NCBI GenBank assembly: GCA_964476705.1
Contig: CAYZBM010000073.1
Coordinates: 1-9,499, forward strand
Reading direction: 5' to 3'
From: CAYZBM01 sp964476705
GTDB lineage: Bacteria > Pseudomonadota > Alphaproteobacteria > Rickettsiales > UBA6187
DNA: 9,499 nucleotides
The notes below the pieces were generated by a model. The model was given only the letters and a program-made list of their open reading frames with translations. It did not search any database and was not told where the DNA came from. A program made the position numbers and the translations under genes. Every line of letters starts with the position of its first letter. The first letter of the stretch is position 1. Below are positions 1 through 6,666 of this stretch, one piece after another.

Positions 1-37
1 ATTTCATAGCCCAATCAAATCTTACTAAATTTGACAT
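1..37 (-). CDS. N-terminus of a PD-(D/E)XK nuclease / Rpn-type transposase-like protein (partial, runs off the left edge)
   Basis: Reading leftward from the ATG at 37, the visible 12 codons give MSNLVRFDWAMK, after which the gene leaves the window. The string RFDWAMK close to the start is, from memory, typical of the PD-(D/E)XK nuclease family transposases and Rpn-like recombination-promoting nucleases that are abundant in endosymbiont genomes; their catalytic core lies further on and cannot be seen here. The start is well supported by AAGGAG placed 8 nt upstream, the strongest ribosome binding site in the window. The gene lies downstream of ispDF on the same strand, 113 nt beyond its stop. 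The family assignment rests on very few residues and is therefore moderate; the presence of a real gene start is more certain. Confidence 0.6.
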   Translation of the reverse strand, partial: MSNLVRFDWAMK

Positions 38-45
38 AAGTAAAA

Positions 46-51
46 CTCCTT
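46..51 (-). promoter_or_regulatory. Strong Shine-Dalgarno AAGGAG for the left-edge gene
   Basis: The minus strand reads AAGGAG at 51-46, 8 nt before the ATG at 37. It fixes the start of the truncated gene. The other genes in the window have weak or no Shine-Dalgarno sequences, so this one stands out. Confidence 0.75.
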
Positions 52-94
52 AAATAATTTTAAATATTGTTTTATTCCGGCTATGAGCGTATGT

Positions 95-124
95 ACTATA
101 AATGCTTGTATGTTGCAATAGCAA
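95..124 (-). promoter_or_regulatory. Weak candidate promoter for the left-edge gene
   Basis: On the minus strand a TTGCTA box (124-119) is followed after 18 nt by TATAGT (100-95), placed about 60 nt before the ATG at 37. This resembles a sigma-70 promoter, but in such AT-rich DNA the match could be chance. A 5-bp inverted repeat GCTTG/CAAGC overlaps the same stretch. I see no convincing terminator between ispDF and this gene, so read-through from ispDF is equally possible. Confidence 0.25.
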
Positions 125-150
125 GCTATGAAAATAGATATAAATTTCTC

Positions 151-1338
151 TTAAGAACTAACCATGATAGACGCCACTGCTTGCACAGCAATCCCTTCTT
201 TTCTGCCGGTAAAGCCAAGTTTTTCAGTAGTTGTGGCTTTAACTGAAATTTGGGAGTTATTAACTTCTAAAATATCGGCGATTTTTTCTTGCATGGCTTT
301 TTTATGCGGAGTTATTTTTGGACTTTCACAAATAATTGTAATATCTATATTGTTAATTATAGCATTATGTTCTTTGATTAGATCGCGTGCTTTTTTTAAG
401 AAAATAGTCGAATCCATATTTTTAAAAGCATTATCTGTTGGTGGGAAATATTCACCAATATCGCCCAGCGCAAGGCTGCCAAGTAAAGCATCGGTAATTG
501 CATGCAAGGCAACATCAGAATCAGAATGCCCAATTAATTTATATGGATGACTGATTTTAATTCCACCTAAAGTTATAAAATTATTTTCATAGTGTATGGT
601 TTCAAAAGCATGAACATCAAAACCAGTGCCAATCCTAGTTATATAATTTGAATTATTCATAATCATTTTTGCTAAATTATAATCGTCTATATTAGTAATT
701 TTAAAATTCATAAATGAACCTGTTATAGTATGAACTTCTTTATTAAAATCTTCAAGTAAAGCTGCGTCATCGGTGACGGTTATGTTATTTTCTTTTGCAT
801 AATTATGGGCTGCAAAGATGGTTGTAAAATTAAAAGCTTGTGGGGTTTGCGCTTTAAATAAATGTTCGCGGGATATAGTTTTTGTAATTATATTATTATT
901 ACATTCTTTTAAAGTATCATTTACTTTTAGAACTGGAATTACCGCTTCATGTTTTTTTGCTGTTAAAATTAATTGGTCAATTAGTTGTTGGCTTACAAAA
1001 GGCCTAGCTACATCATGAATAAGTACTATATCTGGATTATATTTTTTAATAGCTTTAAGACCTAAAAATACGGATTCTTGCCGAGTTTTTCCGCCAATAA
1101 TTTTCTCAATTATAGGCAGTTTATTTAAGTCCTCTAGACTTTCGGTTAATAATTCAAGATGTTCTTTATTATAAATAACACAAATACCATCTATGTTAGA
1201 ATTATTATTAAAGTTCAATAGGTTGGTTTTGAGTAAATTGTTGCTTTTTAAAGGTAAATAGGCCTTGGGTAAGTTGTGATCCATTCTTTCACTTGAGCCT
1301 GCGGCTAGTAATAAACAGATGACTTGCATTTTTGGCAT
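151..1338 (-). CDS. ispDF: Bifunctional 2-C-methyl-D-erythritol 4-phosphate cytidylyltransferase / 2-C-methyl-D-erythritol 2,4-cyclodiphosphate synthase
   Basis: This 395-residue cytoplasmic protein catalyses two non-consecutive steps of the MEP isoprenoid pathway: CTP plus MEP to CDP-ME (IspD), and CDP-ME 2-phosphate to the cyclodiphosphate plus CMP (IspF). The IspD part spans about residues 4-230, with the nucleotide-binding LLLAAGSSERM (9-19) and PKAYLPL (24-30), and the HDVARPF segment (108-114). The IspF part spans about 233-392, with RIGTGFDVH (235-243), GHSDSDVALHAITDALLG (270-287) and TTTEKLGFTGR (369-379). Expected metal ligands D241, H243 and H279 are present. Both domains look full length and intact. 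The fused form is typical of alphaproteobacteria and some epsilonproteobacteria. An alternative start at Met4 is possible; neither start has a clear ribosome binding site. The gene is divergent from dusB across a 139-bp spacer. Its presence argues against a Rickettsia, which lacks this pathway. Confidence 0.96.
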   Translation of the reverse strand: MPKMQVICLLLAAGSSERMDHNLPKAYLPLKSNNLLKTNLLNFNNNSNIDGICVIYNKEHLELLTESLEDLNKLPIIEKIIGGKTRQESVFLGLKAIKKYNPDIVLIHDVARPFVSQQLIDQLILTAKKHEAVIPVLKVNDTLKECNNNIITKTISREHLFKAQTPQAFNFTTIFAAHNYAKENNITVTDDAALLEDFNKEVHTITGSFMNFKITNIDDYNLAKMIMNNSNYITRIGTGFDVHAFETIHYENNFITLGGIKISHPYKLIGHSDSDVALHAITDALLGSLALGDIGEYFPPTDNAFKNMDSTIFLKKARDLIKEHNAIINNIDITIICESPKITPHKKAMQEKIADILEVNNSQISVKATTTEKLGFTGRKEGIAVQAVASIMVSS

Positions 1339-1379
1339 ATAAATAAAGATTTTTATATTGATAAATATAGTGGTGATAA

Positions 1380-1409
1380 GGTATATAGCATACCTACAAA
1401 TAGTTCTAA
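1380..1409 (-). promoter_or_regulatory. Candidate ispDF promoter overlapping a small inverted repeat
   Basis: On the minus strand, TTAGAA (1409-1404) is followed after 16 nt by TATATA (1387-1382), and TGC directly before it makes an extended -10. The start point would lie near 1375, giving a leader of about 37 nt for ispDF. The -10 lies inside an inverted repeat GGTAT-5nt-ATACC (1380-1394), which could be a regulator site or chance. A 10-bp palindrome ATCTTAAGAT lies next to it at 1411-1420. No equally good promoter was found for dusB in the remaining spacer. Confidence 0.4.
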
Positions 1410-1477
1410 AATCTTAAGATCGCAAGGATTTTGTTGAAAGTAGAACGTTAGAATAAAAGTTTTTTAGATATAAGATT

Positions 1478-2446
1478 ATGGCTATCAAAATTGGGAATAT
1501 TGAATTAAGCGATTCAGTAATTTTAGCTCCAATGTCTGGAGTTACTGATAAACCTTTTCGTAAATTGGTTAAACAATTTGGCGCCGGTTTACTCGTGTCT
1601 GAGATGATTGCTAGTCGTGCAATGATTATGCAAACTAAAGAAAGTTTAAAAAAATGCGAAATATCAGAGTTTGAAGATTTAACCTCGGTGCAATTAGCTG
1701 GTAATGAGCCTGATGTTATGGCTGAAGCGGCTAGGCTTAATGAAGATATGGGTGCTAAAATAATAGATATTAATTTTGGTTGTCCGGTAAAAAAAGTAGT
1801 AAATGGTTATGCCGGTTCAGCTTTAATGAAAGATGAATGTAAGGCTGTGCAAATTTTGGAGTCAGTAGTAAATGCGGTCAAAATTCCGGTAACTTTAAAA
1901 ATGCGAATGGGTTGGGATAATAATAATCTTAATGCACCAAGTTTGGCACGCAAGGCTGAAGATATAGGTATTAAAATGATTGTTATTCACGGAAGAACCA
2001 GGGCGCAAATGTATAATGGGAAAGCTAATTGGGCTTTTGTTAGACAAGTTAAAGAAGCGGTTGATATACCAGTTATTGTTAATGGGGATATTAAAGATTT
2101 TACCGATATTACCGAAGCTCTAGAATTATCTAAAGCCGATGGAGTGATGATTGGTAGGGCTTGTTATGGCAGGCCATGGTTTATCTCGCAAGCTGCCCAT
2201 TATTTAAAAACTGGTGAAGAACTAAGTCCTCCGCCTGCTAATATTAGAGCTGAAATCATCTTGAATCATTATGAAGAAATGTTAGTGCATTATGGTAGAG
2301 AAGTTGGAGTTAAGTTTGCCCGTAAACATTTAGGTTGGTATTCTTCTGGATATAAATCTTCAGCAGAATTTAGATTAAAAATGAATAAAGAATCAGATCC
2401 GGAAAAGGTAAAATCGTTAGTTCATGAGTTTTTCACTTATAATTAG
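1478..2446 (+). CDS. dusB: tRNA-dihydrouridine synthase B (NifR3 family)
   Basis: This 322-residue cytoplasmic FMN enzyme reduces specific uridines in tRNA to dihydrouridine. It is a TIM barrel followed by a helical tRNA-binding C-terminus. The FMN-site motif APMSGVTDKPFRKL (17-30) and the active-site segment DINFGCPVKKV (97-107) with the catalytic cysteine C102 are present. K141 and the HGRT motif at 171-174 should contact the flavin, and VNGDI (201-205) and DGVMIGRACYGRPW (221-234) complete the phosphate-binding side. KHLGWY (283-288) is typical of the DusB/NifR3 subgroup. Length is normal. The start was chosen because MAIKIGNIEL matches the usual family N-terminus; the Shine-Dalgarno is weak. 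In alphaproteobacteria this gene classically heads the ntr cluster, and here it is followed 18 nt later by ntrY, so the two are probably co-transcribed. Confidence 0.95.
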   Translation: MAIKIGNIELSDSVILAPMSGVTDKPFRKLVKQFGAGLLVSEMIASRAMIMQTKESLKKCEISEFEDLTSVQLAGNEPDVMAEAARLNEDMGAKIIDINFGCPVKKVVNGYAGSALMKDECKAVQILESVVNAVKIPVTLKMRMGWDNNNLNAPSLARKAEDIGIKMIVIHGRTRAQMYNGKANWAFVRQVKEAVDIPVIVNGDIKDFTDITEALELSKADGVMIGRACYGRPWFISQAAHYLKTGEELSPPPANIRAEIILNHYEEMLVHYGREVGVKFARKHLGWYSSGYKSSAEFRLKMNKESDPEKVKSLVHEFFTYN

Positions 2447-2463
2447 TTTTTTTAATAAAAAAA
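2447..2463 (+). repeat. Perfect AT-only palindromic spacer between dusB and ntrY
   Basis: The 18-nt gap between the dusB stop and the ntrY start consists of seven T, AAT, seven A and one more T. It is self-complementary and leaves no room for a Shine-Dalgarno. Translation of ntrY would therefore rely on coupling to dusB or on leaderless-like, AU-rich initiation. The T-run could also act as a weak transcription pause site, though it lacks the GC stem of an intrinsic terminator. Confidence 0.6.
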
Positions 2464-2464
2464 T

Positions 2465-3778
2465 ATGAAGTTATGGAAATATCTAAATAAGATTTATTTA
2501 TTCTGCTTAAGTAAAGTAGGAAAGACCGGGATAGTTTCATTTATCTTAGGAATTGGAGTAGTTGTATCAGTTTATTCAACTTATCATTACATGACTAAAG
2601 AAAGTGGCTTAAATAATGCTAATATTCGTAGTGTCACTATACTAATAATAGTAGATTTGATTTTTTTATTGGCCTTTGCTGGAGTTACCTTACGCAAGCT
2701 ATCTAAGCTGGTTATTCAGCGTAAGCAAAGAGTTATTGGTTCTAAGCTGCAAACTAAAATAATTTTTATGTTTTTGCTGATAGCTTCGATTCCAACGTTA
2801 TTGATGACGATATTTTCGGCGATGTTTTTAAATTTTGGAATCCAATCTTGGTTTGATGATAAAGTTAGTTTAGCAATTAAAGGTTCAGTGAATATTGCTA
2901 AAAGTTATGTTGATGATCATAAAAATATTATTAAAGCTGATATTAGAAGTATTGCGAGTGATATTAGTAACTCGGCCTTGTTACTGAGCAGTAATAATGA
3001 GTTATTTAACCGGGTAGTTTCTGGCTTAGCTCGCGGTTCTTTATCGGAAGTTATAGTTTTTACATCTGATGGTAAAATAATTGCCAAAAATGATTTAGCT
3101 TTTTCACTAACTACTAATCCGCCAACAAAAGAAGAATTACATCGAGCTGATTTAGGTGAGATAGTTATTTTAAATACCGAAGGTAATGATAAAGTAAGTG
3201 CCTTGATGCATTTGGATAATTTTTTAGATGCTTATCTAATAGTTAGTAGATATATAGATCCTGATATTTTAAAATATGTTGAAGAAACACAAGGAGCTGC
3301 AAATCAATATAATACTTCTAAAAATAATATTTTAGAATTACAGGTGAAATTTTTGATTATTTTTATAATAATCTCATTATTATTATTGTTAATTGTAGTT
3401 TGGTTTGCTTTAATATTTTCGGTAAATTTGGTAAAGCCGGTACAATCTTTATTACTTGCAACCAATAGAGTAAAAGCCGGTGACTTAACAGTTAGGGTAA
3501 CTACAGATAATAAAAAGGATGAAATGGCAAAGCTAGCTAAGGCTTTTAATAGCATGATAGAACAACTAGAAAGGCAAAGAGTTGAATTGGAATCTGCCCA
3601 TAGATTTGCGGCTTGGTCTGATGTTGCGAGAAGAATTGCTCATGAAATAAAAAATCCACTAACTCCAATTCAACTAGCTTCAGAAAGATTATATAAAAAG
3701 TTTGGGAGCCAAGTAAGTGATAAAGCTATATTTGAAAAATATTTAAATACTATAGTTAATAATGCGGCTAATATCTGA
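2465..3778 (+). CDS. ntrY: NtrY N-terminal part: membrane anchor, sensor, HAMP and phospho-acceptor histidine
   Basis: These 437 residues carry the signal-input half of the kinase. Hydrophobic segments lie at about 23-42, 55-76, 98-124 and 294-320. The loop at about 125-293 should be extracytoplasmic and forms the sensor region, of a type similar to the PDC/Cache-like domain of NtrY proteins. A HAMP linker covers about 316-370. The phospho-acceptor box RRIAHEIKNPLTPIQLASER (389-408) contains H393. The fragment ends at NNAANI, inside the second helix of the HisKA dimerisation hairpin, so on its own it has the histidine but no ATP-binding domain and an incomplete four-helix bundle. It starts without a Shine-Dalgarno, 18 nt after dusB. 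If translated alone it would be a membrane protein without kinase activity, possibly a substrate for the separate C-terminal part. Confidence 0.85.
   Translation: MKLWKYLNKIYLFCLSKVGKTGIVSFILGIGVVVSVYSTYHYMTKESGLNNANIRSVTILIIVDLIFLLAFAGVTLRKLSKLVIQRKQRVIGSKLQTKIIFMFLLIASIPTLLMTIFSAMFLNFGIQSWFDDKVSLAIKGSVNIAKSYVDDHKNIIKADIRSIASDISNSALLLSSNNELFNRVVSGLARGSLSEVIVFTSDGKIIAKNDLAFSLTTNPPTKEELHRADLGEIVILNTEGNDKVSALMHLDNFLDAYLIVSRYIDPDILKYVEETQGAANQYNTSKNNILELQVKFLIIFIIISLLLLLIVVWFALIFSVNLVKPVQSLLLATNRVKAGDLTVRVTTDNKKDEMAKLAKAFNSMIEQLERQRVELESAHRFAAWSDVARRIAHEIKNPLTPIQLASERLYKKFGSQVSDKAIFEKYLNTIVNNAANI
3776..3778 (+). other. Premature in-frame TGA stop within ntrY
   Basis: Codon 438 of ntrY is TGA. 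It is followed by C, giving the TGAC context that is known to be the leakiest bacterial stop context, and then by ATG only three bases further on. The seven complete genes or gene ends visible here terminate with TAA or TAG, so TGA is otherwise unused as a stop in this window. A single substitution from CGA, AGA or GGA would create it. Confidence 0.9.
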
Positions 3779-3781
3779 CAT

Positions 3782-4291
3782 ATGGTTGAAGAGTTTGTTA
3801 ATTTTGCTAGATTACCAGCGCCAGTTTTTAATAATTATGATATTTGCGAACTATTAAATGACCTAGTTTTTTCTCGACAAAATATTAGTCAAAATACGGT
3901 TATTGAAAAAACTATTCCGCCTGAGCCAATTATCTTAAATGGTGATATTAGTCAAATTACCAGAGTGTTTATTAATCTTTTAAAGAACGCTGAAGAATCA
4001 ATAGAGGAGCTAAGAAAAAATAAAAATGAAAATATTAAAGGTGTAATTACAGTTATTGTAATTCTTCTGGATAAAAAGATTTGTCGAGTGCAAATATTGG
4101 ATAATGGCATGGGCTTTTCAGATAATATGATAAATGTTATTACAGAACCGTATGTTACAACGAAAAGTAAAGGTACTGGTTTAGGTCTGTCGATCGTAAA
4201 AAAAATTATTGAGGATCATAATGCTACAATTTCCTTTAGTAATACTAATAATGGGGCTTGCGTAACTGTAGATTTTTATGTTAACCATTAG
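3782..4291 (+). CDS. ntrY: NtrY C-terminal part: HATPase_c kinase domain
   Basis: This 169-residue stretch, beginning MVEEFVNFARLPAPV, holds the rest of HisKA helix 2 and the whole ATP-binding domain. The N box is INLLKNAEE (64-72) with N69, the G1 box is DNGMGF (107-112), the F-box region is EPYVTTKSK (122-130) and the G2 box is GTGLGLSIVKKI (131-142). All are intact, which argues against long-standing decay. It could be reached by read-through of the TGA or by termination-reinitiation, since the ATG follows the stop by three bases. No Shine-Dalgarno is visible, so independent initiation is doubtful. The stop is TAG at 4289-4291. ntrX follows after 98 nt. Confidence 0.75.
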   Translation: MVEEFVNFARLPAPVFNNYDICELLNDLVFSRQNISQNTVIEKTIPPEPIILNGDISQITRVFINLLKNAEESIEELRKNKNENIKGVITVIVILLDKKICRVQILDNGMGFSDNMINVITEPYVTTKSKGTGLGLSIVKKIIEDHNATISFSNTNNGACVTVDFYVNH

Positions 4292-4352
4292 TTTAATTTT
4301 ATCGGTGGCATTTTCAAGTGTAGGTTAATATTTTTAAATGCTACTTTTTTAA

Positions 4353-4358
4353 TATAAT
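4353..4358 (+). promoter_or_regulatory. Candidate -10 element for ntrX
   Basis: A perfect TATAAT lies 31 nt before the ntrX start, in the 98-nt gap after ntrY. No good -35 is seen at 16-18 nt upstream, where the sequence is only T- and A-rich. The large gap compared with the tight spacing elsewhere in the cluster supports a separate ntrX-dat promoter, which would let ntrX be expressed regardless of the ntrY stop codon. The ntrX Shine-Dalgarno is a short AGG at 4379-4381. Confidence 0.4.
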
Positions 4359-4389
4359 ATAGACTAAAGAACAAAATTAGGTAATTTTC

Positions 4390-5790
4390 ATGGTACATGA
4401 TGTTTTAGTTGTTGATGACGAAGAAGATATTAGGGATCTAATATCGGATATTTTAGCTGATGAAGGATTCAAGCCACGTACGGCAAAGGATAGTGCTTCA
4501 GCGTTTGCTGCTATTGAAGAAAGAGTTCCGGCCGCTGTAATACTTGATATTTGGCTACAAGGTAGTCAAATGGATGGTATTGGTATTTTGGAATCTATAA
4601 AACGTAAATATGCTAATTTACCAGTGATTATGATAAGTGGTCATGGTAATTTAGAAACTGCAATAAGTGCAATTAAATTAGGCGCTTATGATTATATTGA
4701 AAAGCCATTTAAAGAAGATAAATTATTACGTCTAGTTAAAATGGCTATTGAAGTTACTAAATTGCAGCAAGAAAATGCTGATCTTAAAACCAAAACAGGT
4801 TATGATAATCAATTAGTTGGTAAATCTTCAGCTATTGTTGGTTTGGCAGAAACGATCTTAAGAGTTTCACCAACTGAAAGTCGGGTTTTAATTTCAGGTC
4901 AGCCTGGAAGTGGTAAAGCTATCGCCGCGAGGATGATTCATCAAAGATCAAAAAGATCTTCGGCCCCTTATATAGTGATTAATATAGGGAGTATTGCTAG
5001 AGAAAATCTTGAAGTAGAGATTTTTGGTAAAGAAGATAATATTGTGGATAAAGCTCGTGGTGGTAAAGTAGGCTTATTAGAAAAAGCTCATGGCGGAACT
5101 TTAGTTATTGATGAAGTTGGTGAATTACCTCTTAACTTACAAAAAACTTTACTAAAAATCTTACAAAATGGTTATTTTGAACGAGTAGGAGGTACTAAAA
5201 AAGTACCGATTGATGTTCGTGTAATTGCGACTACTAATCAAGATCTGCCAGCTGAAATTAAAAAAGGTAATTTTAGCGAAAATTTATATAATCGTTTAAA
5301 TGTGGTTTCGATTAAAATTCCATCTTTACGTGAACGTAGAGATGATATTGCACTTTTAGTTAAGTATTTTATCAAAAAAAGTTCACGAACTCTTGGAGTT
5401 CCGGCAAGACCAGTTGCTGATGATTTAGTTACAGCCCTAGAGATTTATGATTGGCCGGGTAATGTTCGCCAATTAAAAAATCTTGTGGAATGGTTATTGA
5501 TCATGGCTAAAGGTGGTATTAATGATCCTTTAACAGCTGCGATGTTGCCTGCTGAGATAGTTGATCGTACGGCTAATAAAGATGGTCTTGATGTTAATGT
5601 TAACATGATGGGACTACCTTTAAGGGCGGCAAGAGAAATGTTTGAAAAACAATATCTAAAAGCGCAGCTTGATCGTTTTAATAGTAATATTTCAAAAACT
5701 GCAGCTTTTATTGGTATGGAACGTTCAGCCTTTCACCGTAAACTAAAATTATTAAATATTTCCAACAGTGAAGTTGAATTAGAGGATTAG
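4390..5790 (+). CDS. ntrX: NtrX response regulator (receiver, AAA+ and Fis-type HTH domains)
   Basis: NtrX is the cytoplasmic partner of NtrY, a DNA-binding regulator linked in other alphaproteobacteria to nitrogen metabolism, respiration and redox sensing. The receiver domain covers about 4-120, with acidic residues D9 and D10, phospho-acceptor D53 and K105. The AAA+ domain covers about 140-370, with Walker A GQPGSGK (170-176), Walker B TLVIDE (237-242), the segment FERVGG (263-268) and WPGNVRQLKN (355-364). The C-terminal Fis-type helix-turn-helix (about 412-456) includes NISKTAAFIGMERSAFHRKL. The GAFTGA loop used to contact sigma-54 is absent; the corresponding region is KARGGKVGLLEKAHGG (221-236). 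This is normal for NtrX and implies action without sigma-54. The glutamate that usually follows the Walker A lysine is alanine (A177). The gene is intact and 5 nt from dat, so they form one transcript. Confidence 0.95.
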   Translation: MVHDVLVVDDEEDIRDLISDILADEGFKPRTAKDSASAFAAIEERVPAAVILDIWLQGSQMDGIGILESIKRKYANLPVIMISGHGNLETAISAIKLGAYDYIEKPFKEDKLLRLVKMAIEVTKLQQENADLKTKTGYDNQLVGKSSAIVGLAETILRVSPTESRVLISGQPGSGKAIAARMIHQRSKRSSAPYIVINIGSIARENLEVEIFGKEDNIVDKARGGKVGLLEKAHGGTLVIDEVGELPLNLQKTLLKILQNGYFERVGGTKKVPIDVRVIATTNQDLPAEIKKGNFSENLYNRLNVVSIKIPSLRERRDDIALLVKYFIKKSSRTLGVPARPVADDLVTALEIYDWPGNVRQLKNLVEWLLIMAKGGINDPLTAAMLPAEIVDRTANKDGLDVNVNMMGLPLRAAREMFEKQYLKAQLDRFNSNISKTAAFIGMERSAFHRKLKLLNISNSEVELED

Positions 5791-5795
5791 GATCT

Positions 5796-6653
5796 ATGGT
5801 TAAAATTAGTTATATGAATGGTGATTATCTTGATCATGATAAGGCCAAGATACATATAGAAGACCGCAGTAATCAATTTTCTGATGGTGTCTATGAGGTT
5901 ATTGAAATTAAACAATCTACTTGTTTAAATTTTGCCGATCATATGACTAGGTTATCTCGTTCATTAAAAGAATTAAAAATAGATTTTGTAAATGAGCCAG
6001 ATAAAATCAAAACTATAATCTTAGAATTATTTGCTAAAAATAAATTAGCAAATGGGGCGGTATATATACAGATTTCGCGGGGCTCGGCGCCGCGAAATCA
6101 TGCCTTTCCCGAGCATGCTGCTCCTTTTATTACTATGACTATTTTAGATATGAAGCCGCCATTTTTAGCTGATTATGAAAATGGTATTAAAGTAATTACT
6201 TATCCCGATATGCGCTGGAAAAGACGGGATATTAAAACTGTATCTTTACTTGCCAATGTTTTAGCTAAAGAAGAAGCTGCAAGGCAAGGAGCTGCTGAGG
6301 CGGTATTATTTGAAGATGATGGTATGATAACTGAAGCTAGTTCTTCTAATTTATTTATAATAGATGAGCAAAATATATTACGTACTCATCCGTTAAATAA
6401 TATGATTCTAGGTGGCGTTACTCGCAAGAACATTCTTAATGTTGCTGCAAAACTAGGTATAAAGTATAAAGAAGAAGCTTTTTCTAAAGATGATTTATTT
6501 AAAGCTAAAGAAGTTTTTATAACTTCTACAATTAGGCATGTTCTGCCAGTTACCACTATTGATGAGGTAGTTGTAGGTAATGGTAAGATTGGACCTTTAA
6601 CTTATAAGCTAAGGGTAGCTTATGAAGAATTTTTAAATGGGCAGGTTTATTAA
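5796..6653 (+). CDS. dat: D-amino-acid aminotransferase (class IV PLP enzyme)
   Basis: This 285-residue cytoplasmic enzyme of the branched-chain/D-amino-acid transaminase fold interconverts D-alanine and D-glutamate with their keto acids. The catalytic PLP lysine is K147 in RRDIKTVSLLANVLAKEEA (143-161). ITEASSSN (178-185) carries the PLP-binding glutamate E180. Y33 in DGVYEV and the R100-x-H102 pair in SRGSAPRNHAFP (94-105) match the substrate carboxylate site that separates D-amino-acid transaminases from branched-chain enzymes. GGVTR (206-210) binds the phosphate. Length is normal. An AGAGG Shine-Dalgarno at 5781-5785 lies inside the end of ntrX, 10 nt before the ATG. The ntrX-dat order is ancestral in alphaproteobacteria. 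A likely role is supplying D-amino acids for peptidoglycan; the exact substrate is inferred. Confidence 0.92.
   Translation: MVKISYMNGDYLDHDKAKIHIEDRSNQFSDGVYEVIEIKQSTCLNFADHMTRLSRSLKELKIDFVNEPDKIKTIILELFAKNKLANGAVYIQISRGSAPRNHAFPEHAAPFITMTILDMKPPFLADYENGIKVITYPDMRWKRRDIKTVSLLANVLAKEEAARQGAAEAVLFEDDGMITEASSSNLFIIDEQNILRTHPLNNMILGGVTRKNILNVAAKLGIKYKEEAFSKDDLFKAKEVFITSTIRHVLPVTTIDEVVVGNGKIGPLTYKLRVAYEEFLNGQVY
6071..6099 (+). repeat. 10-bp perfect GC-rich inverted repeat inside dat
   Basis: GATTTCGCGG (6071-6080) and CCGCGAAATC (6090-6099) are exact complements around a 9-nt loop, and form a strong hairpin in an otherwise very AT-rich gene. A second smaller hairpin, CATGC/GCATG (6099-6103 and 6113-6117), adjoins it. 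The encoded residues ISRGSAPRNH belong to the conserved substrate site, so this is not an inserted element in the protein. Confidence 0.75.
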
Positions 6654-6666
6654 GTTATATACATCA

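Larger units (their letters stand above)
2465..4291 (+). pseudogene. ntrY: ntrY, membrane sensor histidine kinase interrupted by one in-frame TGA
   Basis: Taken across the TGA at 3776-3778, the reading frame is continuous for 608 codons and encodes a complete NtrY: four membrane segments, an extracytoplasmic sensor, HAMP, HisKA and HATPase_c. No frameshift is needed, because the upstream and downstream parts share one frame and are separated only by TGA and one CAT codon. In NtrY homologues the interrupted stretch reads like D-I-R-R-M-V-D-E-F, from memory, so the TGA replaces one residue, most likely an arginine or glycine. Every downstream motif is preserved, so the change is either recent, a sequencing error, read through, or tolerated as a split protein. 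The two halves are listed separately. A length near 600 is shorter than the roughly 750 residues of rhizobial NtrY, as expected in reduced genomes. Confidence 0.7.

Noticed and set aside
164..1018. Plus-strand open frames opposite ispDF (164-550 and 818-1018)
   Set aside because: They lie antisense to a gene with full family motifs on both domains and show no recognisable protein features.
3304..3555. Minus-strand open frame opposite ntrY
   Set aside because: It is antisense to the TM4-HAMP region; its low-complexity composition reflects the complement of hydrophobic codons.
3776..3778. TGA read as tryptophan (recoded genetic code), suggested by all other stops being TAA or TAG
   Set aside because: About 15 tryptophans in the window are all encoded by TGG, no other gene has an internal TGA, and the interrupted position in homologues is not a tryptophan.
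3760..3790. Programmed frameshift or insertion/deletion in ntrY
   Set aside because: The parts before and after the stop share the same frame, so a single substitution explains the break.
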